64,000 bases of DNA from Pseudomonas putida (GTDB lineage: Bacteria > Pseudomonadota > Gammaproteobacteria > Pseudomonadales > Pseudomonadaceae). A program made the translations under genes and the position numbers. The stretch covers positions 473,747-537,746 of the forward strand of contig NZ_BSKJ01000004.1 in NCBI RefSeq assembly GCF_030159595.1. The letters are read 5' to 3'. Below, piece after piece: positions 44,943-53,478 of the stretch (within the stretch, counting starts at the first letter, position 1; each line of letters begins with the position of its first letter). The notes under the pieces were generated by a model. That model had not been told where the DNA came from. It saw nothing but the letters and a program-made list of their open reading frames with translations, and did no database searches.

Positions 44943-45437
44943 TCAGTCTGAGTAATATCGGGTGTCCAAGCCGAAGGTAGGATCACCATTGTCATCACGC
45001 TCCAGCTCGACACTGGTCTTCGTGATCAGCTCAAGGATGTGGTTGGCATTGCATCGATCGTCGCGCTCAGTGATCGCATCGGTTTTGGTCACGAGCTGCA
45101 GAAGGTGGTTGCTCGAGTCGAATTGGTGCAGGTGGCTGGAGTCATTCGATTGACCTCGATAAGGACTGGGATCGTCATCATCGCTCTCGACCTTCTGGTA
45201 GGTCTTGGTCAACAGCTCTATCTGCCAGGATGCCTCGTCATCTTGCTCTGCGTTGACCTTGGTCTTGGTCATCAACTCATTCAACGCCCCGTTAGCGATG
45301 ACTGGAACTACTCCATCAGGAGCCTCGACGGCCCACATCTGGAGCTCCGGGGAGTAGAAGCCCGGGATACTGGCCTCTCCTGTTCTAGGCGTCGCAAATC
45401 TAGATAGAAAGGGCGACGTTTTTTGCAGAGCTCCCAA
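44943..45437 (-). CDS. graspetide precursor with four TKTxxxxExDD repeats
   Basis: 164 aa from a TTG with a perfect AGGAG ribosome site eight bases upstream; the open frame extends to 45,716 but those codons have no such support. The leader begins MGALQKTSPFLSRF, matching the PFFARFL-type helix that recruits the ATP-grasp ligase in microviridin-like peptides. The core has four repeats: TKTKVNAEQDD, TKTYQKVESDD, TKTDAITERDD and TKTSVELERDD, all preceded by [EQ]L[MLVI]. The consensus TKTxxxxExDD offers Thr and Lys acceptors and Glu/Asp donors. Repeats start at residues 57, 77, 117 and 139. Likely several macrocyclic cores on one precursor. Confidence 0.82.
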   Translation of the reverse strand: MGALQKTSPFLSRFATPRTGEASIPGFYSPELQMWAVEAPDGVVPVIANGALNELMTKTKVNAEQDDEASWQIELLTKTYQKVESDDDDPSPYRGQSNDSSHLHQFDSSNHLLQLVTKTDAITERDDRCNANHILELITKTSVELERDDNGDPTFGLDTRYYSD

Positions 45438-45628
45438 GCTGGCGTCTCCTGTGCCGGCGAGTCGCGAAAGGCGACAATGCCTGGACAATACCATTTCGCC
45501 AGCATTACGGTAAACGACTGCGGCCAGCGTGGGAAGCCAAGCGCAATGCTCAATCGGTAGAGTCGTTACGCCTACAAACCTAGCCCTCATGGAGAAGGCA
45601 GGGTATGTTTTGAGCAACCCCCTAGGTA

Positions 45629-46333
45629 ATGGGCACGATGAAGACATCGACCAAATACACCCTGCACGCCAGTGAAGGCCATGAACTCGAACTGCCTTGC
45701 GGCAAATGTTGTTCAAAGACGTTTCACCGCGTGGTTTGCTCAGCTTGTGTCGAGTCCTCTCGCGAAGACCAGCACAATTTCCATGAGTGGTGGGTCGACA
45801 ATCAGATCGTCCAATGCCAAGGCTGCAAAACGTATTCGTTTCGCATGGCCTCTGGCGATTCAGAAGACTGCGATTATGATGACGATGGACAGTTGCAGCC
45901 GTCTGTCATAGAAAATCTCTTCCCACCGCGGATGGAGGGGGTCGGCAGGCTTGGACTTGACCTCTGGTGGCTTCCCCCCTCTCTCAAAGCTATCTATGAC
46001 GAATCTCTGAAAGCACTTTCTGGGGGGCTGCCCGTATTAGCCGCGATTGGGATGCGTGCCCTCCTGGAAGGCGTATGCAAGGAGAAGCAAGCCGAGGGGA
46101 AAACCCTCCACCTTCAAATTGAAGACTTGGCGTCCCGAGGAATTCTGAACCCTCAGAACGCGAAAATCCTGCACAAGGTGAGAGCGCTGGGAAACGAGGC
46201 TGCACACGAGTTGACGGCACAGAAGGCTTCGCAGCTAGGCTTGGCCATGAACATTCTTGAGCATCTCCTCAAAGATGTTTACATCAACCCAAGGCTTTAC
46301 GAGCAGGAGTTCCCCGCCACTCCTACACCGTGA
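45629..46333 (+). CDS. DUF4145-type protein with zinc ribbon and HEPN-like motif
   Basis: 234 aa. The N-terminal cysteines in LPCGKCCSK, VVCSAC and VQCQGCKTY form a probable zinc ribbon. The C-terminal DUF4145 part shows GLPVLAAIGMRALLEGVCKE and LHKVRALGNEAAHEL with Arg185, Asn189 and His193, the HEPN-like pattern. DUF4145 proteins occur alone or fused to restriction and toxin domains. It is divergent from the graspetide precursor with 191 bases between the starts. Confidence 0.82.
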   Translation: MGTMKTSTKYTLHASEGHELELPCGKCCSKTFHRVVCSACVESSREDQHNFHEWWVDNQIVQCQGCKTYSFRMASGDSEDCDYDDDGQLQPSVIENLFPPRMEGVGRLGLDLWWLPPSLKAIYDESLKALSGGLPVLAAIGMRALLEGVCKEKQAEGKTLHLQIEDLASRGILNPQNAKILHKVRALGNEAAHELTAQKASQLGLAMNILEHLLKDVYINPRLYEQEFPATPTP

Positions 46334-46382
46334 CCACTGCCTCAACGCTTCACCAGATTTAAGCTTGGCGAAACGATCAGGG

Positions 46383-48218
46383 CTACGTCCTCGGTACCGT
46401 CTCCCAAAATGGCCCCGAGACATACTTGAGCATGAACCACCAGGCGTAAACGGTCGACTCTGCATAGATTTGGTCGTCATCAAGCAGCCCATGAGCAAAG
46501 GTGTTTCTGAGGTTTGGGCCATATGGGCTGCAGAACACCGCTCGGATTTCGAAAGCTACGTCATCACCCAGCAGCTCTGATACGCCTTCGACATCCATGA
46601 GGGTGCTCAATCCATTTTCGGTAACGATACCGTCAGCGCTGGACGTCGAGGTATTGAGACCTGCCTCCTTCATTCGATGTCGAATCAGTGCCTCCATCTG
46701 AGGAATGAGGAAATGTGCGGCCATGCCAAAATCCCCTACGAACCCCCAATACAACCCCTTCCCCACCATGTGCACTCGATTTGGAGGCACGAGTGCCGAT
46801 GCTTTGGCCAGCTCAACCATGTCGACTTCCTTGACACAGTGTGCTTCCGAGATGATCGCAAGCGCCGGCAAAACCCCACCCCTTACCGAAAGTCTGATGG
46901 TGTGCAAGTGTTCGCTGACCATCTTGGCCTGGACTGTGTACTCGTCTTCTTCAGTCAGTTCGGTACCGAAGGACAGTGGCGGTCGCTTCGCAATCACTCT
47001 GCCAGTCTCATCAAAGAAAACTGCCTCTGTCAGAGAGCTGACTATCCCTGTACGCAGTGACTTCAGCGCTCCCTGACGGGATTCAGCGGGCGAGCAAAAC
47101 GGGTACATATTGGCGAGATGATAGAGGGCAGTACCAAAGGACTGACCTTCGATTAAGCGCTTGGTACGCTTTACCAGTTTCGTGATGTCTGTCTGAGTTG
47201 AGATCAAACTCATCTGCTCAACCACCCGTGCACCTGCCTCAGCAATTCTCTTACGCAGTGCAGGCAGAACCGTGTCGACAGCTAGTTCGGCGCGATATGC
47301 CCCCGGAACTGCTCGGTAGGTCTGAAGAGCATTTTCCAAGGCGTTTTGCGCCACAATCGGGTGCGTCTGCTCCCCTCTCACCTCGGCCTCTGATACCCAT
47401 GTCTCAGCAATGGCCACTGTCATTTTTGCAGCCTGTAGGTGACGCTTAAACAAGGCAAAACCTTTACACGCAGTGTCGAAACACTGTCGGGCCCTAAAGA
47501 TATCCTGCTTGCTCACGAAGCAGCGACCGAGCTCAGCCACCTTTTCTGGTAACGCGGAGACTTCGGGATGTTCAAGCTGATAGTCCATGACCGTCTCGAC
47601 CAACCCAACGGCAAATGGAAGTTCCTGGTGAATCGCCCGCTCGATTGCATCCATGATTGCCTGGGTAAGGTTCGAGAGCCGCCCCTCATCTCCTCGGCCA
47701 ATCATCTTGGTCAGGGACAACGCTCTCTGGAAGCACTCTCTACCTTCTTGGTACCAAATCTCATCATTCAGTGGCACCGTCGCATAGCCATCGATGGCGG
47801 CTCGGGCGTGGCGAATGTGCTTGAAGCCAGGAGTGATCCAGAGGAGATCGGAGACCCTCGCCTTCAACAGACCTTCTGGGAGGCTTTCGACCAAGTCCTT
47901 GAAGAACAGGTAATCCTCGTCGACCATGCTGGCCGGTGACATTGAGTGCCGGTCGCCAATGAGTAGATAGGGCCTAAAAGGCTCATTTCGGTTGGCAGTG
48001 TCCAGCATCATCATGCAGAGATCAGCCAACAGCCACCAGACCCTCGCTGCTTCATATTTCTGGGCCTCCGAGGCGGCTTTTGCCAATCCCGTCAGCGCGC
48101 CAGAAAGGGCGGTATAGGTTGGCTCAATGCCGGATGTGGCCTGGTTGAAGTCGGACTTGCAAAACGCACCAACACTTAAAGGTGTGTCTTCAGGATAACG
48201 GGGGTTATGCTCCGACAT
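46383..48218 (-). CDS. DUF4209-type protein with HEPN-like C-terminus
   Basis: 611 aa, largely helical. The C-terminal about 140 residues match the DUF4209 family: FLIPQMEALIRHRMKEAGL, then DGIVTENGLSTLMD, LLGDDVAFEIRAVFCSP and NLRNTFAHGLL with Arg571 and His576. The RNxxxH pattern is again HEPN-like. The N-terminal half is repeat-like (several 30-40 residue helical pairs) but unrecognised. These proteins recur in defence islands; no activity is known to me. It is convergent with the DUF4145 gene. Confidence 0.75.
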   Translation of the reverse strand: MSEHNPRYPEDTPLSVGAFCKSDFNQATSGIEPTYTALSGALTGLAKAASEAQKYEAARVWWLLADLCMMMLDTANRNEPFRPYLLIGDRHSMSPASMVDEDYLFFKDLVESLPEGLLKARVSDLLWITPGFKHIRHARAAIDGYATVPLNDEIWYQEGRECFQRALSLTKMIGRGDEGRLSNLTQAIMDAIERAIHQELPFAVGLVETVMDYQLEHPEVSALPEKVAELGRCFVSKQDIFRARQCFDTACKGFALFKRHLQAAKMTVAIAETWVSEAEVRGEQTHPIVAQNALENALQTYRAVPGAYRAELAVDTVLPALRKRIAEAGARVVEQMSLISTQTDITKLVKRTKRLIEGQSFGTALYHLANMYPFCSPAESRQGALKSLRTGIVSSLTEAVFFDETGRVIAKRPPLSFGTELTEEDEYTVQAKMVSEHLHTIRLSVRGGVLPALAIISEAHCVKEVDMVELAKASALVPPNRVHMVGKGLYWGFVGDFGMAAHFLIPQMEALIRHRMKEAGLNTSTSSADGIVTENGLSTLMDVEGVSELLGDDVAFEIRAVFCSPYGPNLRNTFAHGLLDDDQIYAESTVYAWWFMLKYVSGPFWETVPRT

Positions 48219-48717
48219 GACGCTCTCTCATGGAACAAAAGGAGCGAGCTTTTTACGATGAACTACCCACAAAAGCAAAACTGTGAGATTACCCCTACAT
48301 GTCGACGCTAGAGGGGCCCGCGCCCCGTCGGCTGACGGAGAGTGTTTACAGGCCCGGCAGAGCCTAGGCATTCTGTGGCTCGGTTTATGACAGCCGTCCG
48401 CCACGCGGCAAGTTCAGCACCAAAAGAAATTGCTAGTTGACGAAACGTCGCTGCGTTGCGCACTATCCCGTTGCACCTCTTCGCAACGGATCACCCATGA
48501 TTCCTGACATTGACAACATGCTGACTGCCAAGGGCCCATCCGCCCAAGCATGCGCATGCGTGTCCGTTGCTAAGAAATCCAAGAAACAGCCGCTCATTTG
48601 ACCGGGGCGCTGTCCCGTCAGATGAGCTGACAGGACAGATAGCGCTAGGTCTCCTCCCCGCTTGATTCCCATCCCCTCCTCTGACGTCGACTAATCGGTC
48701 TGCTTGAGGAGTAATGC
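48219..48717. other. intergenic region with dispersed repeat copy
   Basis: About 500 bases without a supported gene. At 48,377-48,410 lies GGCTCGGTTTATGACAGCCG followed by a GC-rich palindromic stretch. A diverged copy (GGCTCGGTTCACGACAGCC) is at 50,550-50,586, so this is one unit of a dispersed Pseudomonas repeat. The dapA-like gene's ribosome site is at the right end. Confidence 0.45.
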
Positions 48718-49593
48718 ATGTCTAATTTTCGCGGTATCTGGGTTGCACTGGTCACACCTTTCCGTTCGGGACAGGTCGATATCCATGCCCTTCAAGGCTT
48801 GGCCAAGAAGATCCTCGCTGACGGTGTGAGAGGCCTCGTGGTATGCGGTACCACGGGCGAGGCCGCAGCCATGAGCAAGGATGAGCAACTTGAGGTACTG
48901 GATGCAGTTCTGCAGATCGCCCTGCCTGGCCAAATTATCATGGGGCTGTCGGGCAATAACCTGTCGGAAGTCCTGACATTCCAGCAAAAGATCCAGAGCC
49001 GTGACATCGCCGGCGTCCTGGTTCCAGCTCCCTACTACATACGACCTTCGCAGCAAGGCATCGAGTCTTTCTTCCAAACGGTTGCCGGCGCCTCCTCTGT
49101 CCCAGTGGTGCTCTACGACATCCCCTACCGAACAGGTGTGAGGATTGAGCGAGAGACGCTGAGAAGGATCGTGCGTCACCCAAAAATCGCAGCAGTGAAG
49201 GACTGCAGCGGTGATGTCGAAACCACCATGGCACTGATCGCCGACGGAAACGCAGAAATACTGACTGGCGAAGATATCCAGATCTTCAACAACCTTGCCT
49301 TGGGCGGCGCCGGCGCAATCTCGGCGTCAGCACACATTAGTCCCAAGCTATACGTTCAGATGATGCAGGAGATGGATAGCGGCGACCTCATCTCCGCCAG
49401 AGCCACGCTCTATCGACTCCTGCCCTGGATAAGAATGGCATTCATCGAACCCAACCCTGCTGTCATCAAAGCAGCTCTGAGCGTCCAGCGCGTAATCACC
49501 AACGAACTTCGCGAGCCCATGCAACCTTGCTCATCTATGACGATTGAACGTCTAGGATCTGTGCTTTCAGATTTGGTCTGCCAGAGTGCATAG
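48718..49593 (+). CDS. dihydrodipicolinate synthase-family aldolase
   Basis: 291 aa, full DapA/NanA-family length. TIM-barrel class I aldolase: VVCGTTGEAAAMS with the paired threonines, VLYDIPYRTGV with the catalytic tyrosine, Schiff-base lysine in AAVKDCSGDVETT, and GGAGAISASAH. ATG with GAGGAG. It condenses pyruvate with an aldehyde. In DapA that is aspartate semialdehyde for lysine/diaminopimelate synthesis. As a single copy in an island it is either a spare dapA or a catabolic relative; the missing neighbour (a GntR remnant at 36,258) may once have belonged to such a locus. Confidence 0.9.
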   Translation: MSNFRGIWVALVTPFRSGQVDIHALQGLAKKILADGVRGLVVCGTTGEAAAMSKDEQLEVLDAVLQIALPGQIIMGLSGNNLSEVLTFQQKIQSRDIAGVLVPAPYYIRPSQQGIESFFQTVAGASSVPVVLYDIPYRTGVRIERETLRRIVRHPKIAAVKDCSGDVETTMALIADGNAEILTGEDIQIFNNLALGGAGAISASAHISPKLYVQMMQEMDSGDLISARATLYRLLPWIRMAFIEPNPAVIKAALSVQRVITNELREPMQPCSSMTIERLGSVLSDLVCQSA

Positions 49594-50151
49594 GTCGCGT
49601 TGTGGCCGCTGGGTGTGGTGCTCCAACCAAGAGTCACCACATCCCAGGGCCTTCGGATCGCTGCTTCGGTGAGTAAAGTCGCATTACGGGCAACGGCTGC
49701 AGATACGATGCCATCGAGCAGCTCCGGTTAGGCCAAAAAATCCGAAAATTTCTCTCTTCTGAAGAGCACTAAAATCATATCAATACCAGATAAATAGGGG
49801 CATTCACCGAGTCCTAAAATTCGCAAAAAAATCCGCAGCTATTCTGGGGTGGAGATGTATGAGACGCCCGTCTAGAACCCGAATGACAATGCCCGAACCT
49901 TGCTCCTTCGCGGGGGCATCTCTAATCGCCTTGTGTGAAGCCTGACCACAACAGGGTGCGAAGCACTCCCCATCGTGAGATGGCTCATATCCAGCTCAGA
50001 GATAAAATCATGCGTAACGAATGACACTGGAAACTTACACGCGACACCTCCAGAGAAGCACAGTTACAGTACAAAAAACAAACTTTTCGCTAAAGTTTCT
50101 TTCGCAACAACCGTTTTAATAGTTAATACACTTTTTAGGAGCTCGCACTAC
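49594..50151. other. intergenic region, no supported gene
   Basis: About 560 bases, AT-richer towards the right. No gene can be supported. The stretch 50,090-50,150 probably holds the promoter and the AGGAG ribosome site of the following small gene. Confidence 0.45.
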
Positions 50152-50406
50152 ATGAAAACCCCCTTGAATGAATTTCTAAAACTTCATCATCCAAACCATG
50201 TACTAGACATCGCATTCTTTTCAAATCCAGACTTGCCCGAGGCAGCTTGCTCGACTAGCTCAGAGAGCTATCTCGTAATGGTCAACCGTGAGAATGCCAA
50301 AACGATACTGCTTAACATGGAAGGCACAAATTTCAGACTCACCAATGCGCAGGCCAGCGTGCTGGGATCAAAGCTATTCGAGATGGCGAGCCCTGATGCC
50401 TCATAG
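50152..50406 (+). CDS. small protein of unknown function (84 aa)
   Basis: Starts at an ATG with AGGAGC eight bases upstream (MKTPLNEFLKLHHPNHVLDI). The frame is open further upstream but without a ribosome site. Soluble, slightly acidic, with two predicted strands (SYLVMVNRENAKTILLNME) and a C-terminal helix. I do not recognise the family. It stands alone in the island. Confidence 0.5.
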   Translation: MKTPLNEFLKLHHPNHVLDIAFFSNPDLPEAACSTSSESYLVMVNRENAKTILLNMEGTNFRLTNAQASVLGSKLFEMASPDAS

Positions 50407-50441
50407 CAAAAGCGTGAACGCTACCGAGTATCAAAACAAAC

Positions 50442-50600
50442 ATGAAGCCTCGCGAAACCCGTAAACCGGATGCAAGCAGAGCGCGCAGGCCGAACCGGCC
50501 GAAGGCGTGCGGGATGGAAGCCCGAAGGGCCGAGACCCGTGAAATGCGGGGCTCGGTTCACGACAGCCTGGCCGCGCAGCGGCACGCCCAAGCTACCAAT
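50442..50600. repeat. dispersed GC-rich repeat
   Basis: A GC-rich stretch with many short inverted repeats (CCGAACCGG, GGGCCGAGACCC, GCCGCGCAGCGGC). Its right part, 50,550-50,586, resembles 48,377-48,410. In translation it gives the RPKACGMEARRAETR string, which I remember from many short hypothetical proteins annotated in Pseudomonas genomes. That points to a multicopy non-coding element, not a gene. Confidence 0.5.
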
Positions 50601-50615
50601 CTCAGGCAAGATCGC

Positions 50616-51170
50616 TTACTTATGGAGCTTACTGAAACGATCAATCACGACGCTCGGAGCAACGCTCGGCCAGGCTTCCAGATTTGCTGACTTACGCCAA
50701 AAATCAATTGCACACCACAGGAAGAACACCCCTGGAATTGCTCCACCCAACATTGAATAGCTGTGCAGAACGGGTATAGCTCCCGTCGTAGGGTGTTTTG
50801 CGAGCACTGGTAGAAGCGCAAGAAGAAACACAGCCACGTAAGCTACCGCGAACCAGATAGCCCCATAAACCATCATGTACACCGGCGTCGCCAAGCGAAG
50901 CTTCGTCAGGCTACGGATCCGTCCACCCTCTTCTCTGAACGCATAAACCACGCCGGTATTCTTCAGCTTATTCCTAGATTTTTTGTAAACACAGTAAAAA
51001 TCGTAGTGTTTGCCCGCCTCAATCTCTTCGTAAAGCTTAATTGGAATGTCAGTATTCGGAATGAGGACACCATCAATTTTCATGATCACTCGAACATTTG
51101 CTACTTTGTGCTCGAAGACTCGAATATCCTCTAGCTTTCCAGAGACCTTGATGTAATCAGCAATTGCCAC
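50616..51170 (-). CDS. membrane protein of unknown function
   Basis: 184 aa. An N-terminal soluble beta-rich part (KVSGKLEDIRVFEHKVANVR) is followed by two membrane helices (about 95-120, VYGAIWFAVAYVAVFLLALL, and 137-158, LGGAIPGVFFLWCAIDFW) and a short basic tail. I do not recognise the family. No operon partner; low GC. Confidence 0.65.
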   Translation of the reverse strand: MAIADYIKVSGKLEDIRVFEHKVANVRVIMKIDGVLIPNTDIPIKLYEEIEAGKHYDFYCVYKKSRNKLKNTGVVYAFREEGGRIRSLTKLRLATPVYMMVYGAIWFAVAYVAVFLLALLPVLAKHPTTGAIPVLHSYSMLGGAIPGVFFLWCAIDFWRKSANLEAWPSVAPSVVIDRFSKLHK

Positions 51171-51270
51171 GACTTGTAACTCCTGTCAGAAGAATTTCCA
51201 GCGCCTGAAAAAAGGCAAAGAAATAGCATCAGCGGCATCCTCAGGAAGCCGCTTTTTATAAAACAATCTT

Positions 51271-51687
51271 TCAGTGCAAGCGATTAGGGCTCACAAAGAA
51301 CCCCTTTGACCCGACCTTCAGAAATTCCTGCAGCCCTGCCCGGCCACCGCCCCTTCTGAACGAAGCAAGGACGTACCTTGAGTTCAGCGTGGTCGCAACC
51401 CAAAACCGCCCTTCTTTCTGAAGGCTTTGGATGTCAGACGTGCGAAGGTAATGACCATCGGCGAATCGTCCGATCGGGCTGGCGGCATGCACATGGCCGA
51501 AAACTACGCCTACAGCGCTGCAGGCCATGATCTGGACATTTACCAGGAACGCAGTCACGGGCAGCGGGTACCCCTGGCCCACGGCACGAGCGATTCGCAA
51601 GAGATCAAAGTCTGAGTACCGCCGGCTGTGCAGGTCGACGGCATACGTATTAGAGGCAGCCAAAGAAAAGCTCCTTGCTAAGGACAT
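51271..51687 (-). CDS. hypothetical protein (138 aa)
   Basis: 138 aa, basic, with a central hydrophobic stretch (PVTAFLVNVQIMACSAVGVV). I do not recognise it. It precedes two other small unknown genes on the same strand with short gaps (27 and 39 bases), so the three probably form one transcript. Confidence 0.45.
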   Translation of the reverse strand: MSLARSFSLAASNTYAVDLHSRRYSDFDLLRIARAVGQGYPLPVTAFLVNVQIMACSAVGVVFGHVHAASPIGRFADGHYLRTSDIQSLQKEGRFWVATTLNSRYVLASFRRGGGRAGLQEFLKVGSKGFFVSPNRLH

Positions 51688-51714
51688 GCATTAGATTGGG
51701 AGGTCTAGACCCGA

Positions 51715-52149
51715 TCAGACTGGCGCTCGATAGAGCTCCCTGACCTTAGTGAGGGAGGCTGGATCGAAATTAGCGTCGAAGGAGTCGTTGTAGACCTTCC
51801 CACTCTCGACCTCGAGAAGACACACAGCGCAGTCACTCTTGTCGAAACCAAGCGAAAGACAATTCAGCCGCTCCATACGCCAATGCTCACCACCGTTCAG
51901 CCTTCCAGGGGTGACGACCTGGACATCATCAACGATGAAATGCTCATTCTGTGCTTTCAGCATTTCGTGCAAGCGGGGCTCATCGTTAAGCATCTCCTCG
52001 CCTCGCACGAACCTTCCTTCAACCCAACGCCTTACGCTGACGTGGTACCAATGCGTCGACAGCGCTCTCGACACACCATGCCAGTGTGCTAGGCCATCAC
52101 CAAACATACCTGGAACACCTGCAAGCTCAGTGGTACTGGTTCTAAACAT
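51715..52149 (-). CDS. hypothetical protein (144 aa)
   Basis: 144 aa, soluble and mixed alpha/beta. Aromatic-rich WYHVSVRRWVEGRFVRGEEM and a C-terminal SFDANFDPASLTKVRELY. Unknown family. Middle member of the three-gene minus-strand set. Confidence 0.5.
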   Translation of the reverse strand: MFRTSTTELAGVPGMFGDGLAHWHGVSRALSTHWYHVSVRRWVEGRFVRGEEMLNDEPRLHEMLKAQNEHFIVDDVQVVTPGRLNGGEHWRMERLNCLSLGFDKSDCAVCLLEVESGKVYNDSFDANFDPASLTKVRELYRAPV

Positions 52150-52188
52150 CAGTCGGATAACTCAACCGCGAGCTAGGGCTCGTCAACG

Positions 52189-52581
52189 TCAATAAAAGGA
52201 AAAAATTGTCTTGAGCGAAGCAGTCTGCTCCGCACCTTTGCCCACCAAAACGTAGACAGTGTTCCTCGTTTCGAAGAAATGACCATCTACCAGTGCTACA
52301 CCAATGCTGGAGCGTACCCAGTGACCAGGCTCAAACCGCCCTGCACTGTCCAGAACCACGTGGTGGGCGAAAAGGAACAGCGGGAGATGCCCCGCGGCTG
52401 CCACCTTTGCCAGCTCGGGCTCGGTCAGCGCCGCTCGAAACAGCGTCCACTCACGGACGAGGCAGTAGGCCTTTCCCGGGTAGCGCTCTTGCACCATCTC
52501 AACAAGCTGATCCAATTCTCCGCTGGCGCCTTCGCGCCAAACGGCCGCTTCCTGAAGCAGCTCAATTTCTGAGGTATCCAC
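52189..52581 (-). CDS. DUF6957-like hypothetical protein
   Basis: 130 aa. Contains YCLVREWTLFRAALTEPELA and ARFAH-like segments (LPLFLFAHHVVLDSAGRFEP), followed by WVRSSIGVALVDGHFFETRN. I recall similar Pseudomonas and phage-associated proteins annotated as DUF6957; function unknown. First gene of the three-gene set. Confidence 0.5.
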   Translation of the reverse strand: MDTSEIELLQEAAVWREGASGELDQLVEMVQERYPGKAYCLVREWTLFRAALTEPELAKVAAAGHLPLFLFAHHVVLDSAGRFEPGHWVRSSIGVALVDGHFFETRNTVYVLVGKGAEQTASLKTIFSFY

Positions 52582-52750
52582 CTAAAAAGCCCTTGGTTGG
52601 TGCTCCTGCAGAGAAGACGCAGTGGCGTCCTACCACCCTTCTCTCACCTCGATGCCAGCTCCGTGAGCCTCGACGACTACGAATAATACACTGTTTTGAC
52701 GTTTATTCGTAAAGCCTGGATGTGGCTATATCCTGACTTTTGAGCAAGTC

Positions 52751-53221
52751 ATGGATCTCAGAACCGCTTTCGCAGGGGTGCTGCGCGCACTCCGTCTCGT
52801 TCGTGGCGCCCGGTACGCCGATCTCTCGGATGCCACGCACCGCCGCAAAGTCGCTGAGCTCGAGAACGCTCAGACGAGCATCACTCTCGAGCAGTTCGAC
52901 GCGCTCGCAGAATCCCTAGGTCTAGATGCAATCTCTCTGATGGCGCTTTGTGTGGCGCAGCGAGAAGGAGTCGTCGCTCGTGTGCGGATTGGGGTGTCGA
53001 TGGCCAAGCTCGCTGACTTCGAGACCGCCGGCGGAATGGAGTTGATCCAGGAGCAATTCGACGACACTGGTGCTCTGGTGAAGAGATCCCGTGGTCGGCC
53101 GTTGAACGCTGATAACGAGAAGGCAGTTCTCGCTCTCAAGGCTGAGGGTCTTTCGCCTCAGCAGGCAGCGACTAGGCTGGGGTTGGCGCTGACGTCTGTG
53201 ATGGAGTATTGGAGGAAGTGA
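52751..53221 (+). CDS. XRE-type DNA-binding regulator with second HTH
   Basis: 156 aa. The N-terminal XRE-like helix-turn-helix spans about residues 5-65 (LRALRLVRGARYADLSDATH, SITLEQFDALAESLGL). The C-terminal part ends in a resolvase/Hin-type helix-turn-helix, SRGRPLNADNEKAVLALKAE, then GLSPQQAATRLGLALTSVME. Found in many Pseudomonas islands. Divergent from the three-gene set at 51,271-52,581. Confidence 0.8.
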   Translation: MDLRTAFAGVLRALRLVRGARYADLSDATHRRKVAELENAQTSITLEQFDALAESLGLDAISLMALCVAQREGVVARVRIGVSMAKLADFETAGGMELIQEQFDDTGALVKRSRGRPLNADNEKAVLALKAEGLSPQQAATRLGLALTSVMEYWRK

Positions 53222-53232
53222 ATCAGCAAGAC

Positions 53233-53469
53233 TCATTTAGCCTTCGTGCTGGCGATAGCTTGCATTGTTTCTGCACGGCCTGGATCTATAAGCCGGACTA
53301 TATCAATAGCAGTGAACTCGTAGGTCTCGGAAAGTGAATCCAGTTCAGCTAAAAAAGAGACCGCTTTTGATACCTCGGGATCACGCAGCAGAGGTAGTAA
53401 AACCTCGTATTCCTTTGTAATTCGGTTCGTGATAGAGAGGAGCTCTTCAATACGATCCATTCGTTTCAC
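53233..53469 (-). CDS. MvaT-like oligomerisation-domain protein without DNA-binding part (78 aa)
   Basis: 78 aa. The middle reads VSFLAELDSLSETYEFTAID, then IVRLIDPG, matching the central MvaT segment (KLRDLLATYGFSLRDVINIL, then DP in the copy at 36,532). No C-terminal YKNP...GGN DNA-binding motif follows. Similarity is modest but consistent along the helix pair. Such a truncated partner could poison H-NS-like filaments. Confidence 0.45.
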   Translation of the reverse strand: MKRMDRIEELLSITNRITKEYEVLLPLLRDPEVSKAVSFLAELDSLSETYEFTAIDIVRLIDPGRAETMQAIASTKAK

Positions 53470-53478
53470 CCTTTAAAT

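Noticed and set aside
44991..45269. Repeats in the precursor read as a CRISPR or tandem DNA repeat
   Set aside because: Units are unequal in spacing (20, 40 and 22 codons) and conserved at protein level (TKTxxxxExDD), not as DNA direct repeats.
45438..45716. N-terminal extension of the graspetide precursor frame
   Set aside because: No ribosome site at the upstream ATGs, and the TTG at 45,437 has an ideal AGGAG site right before the PFLSRF leader.
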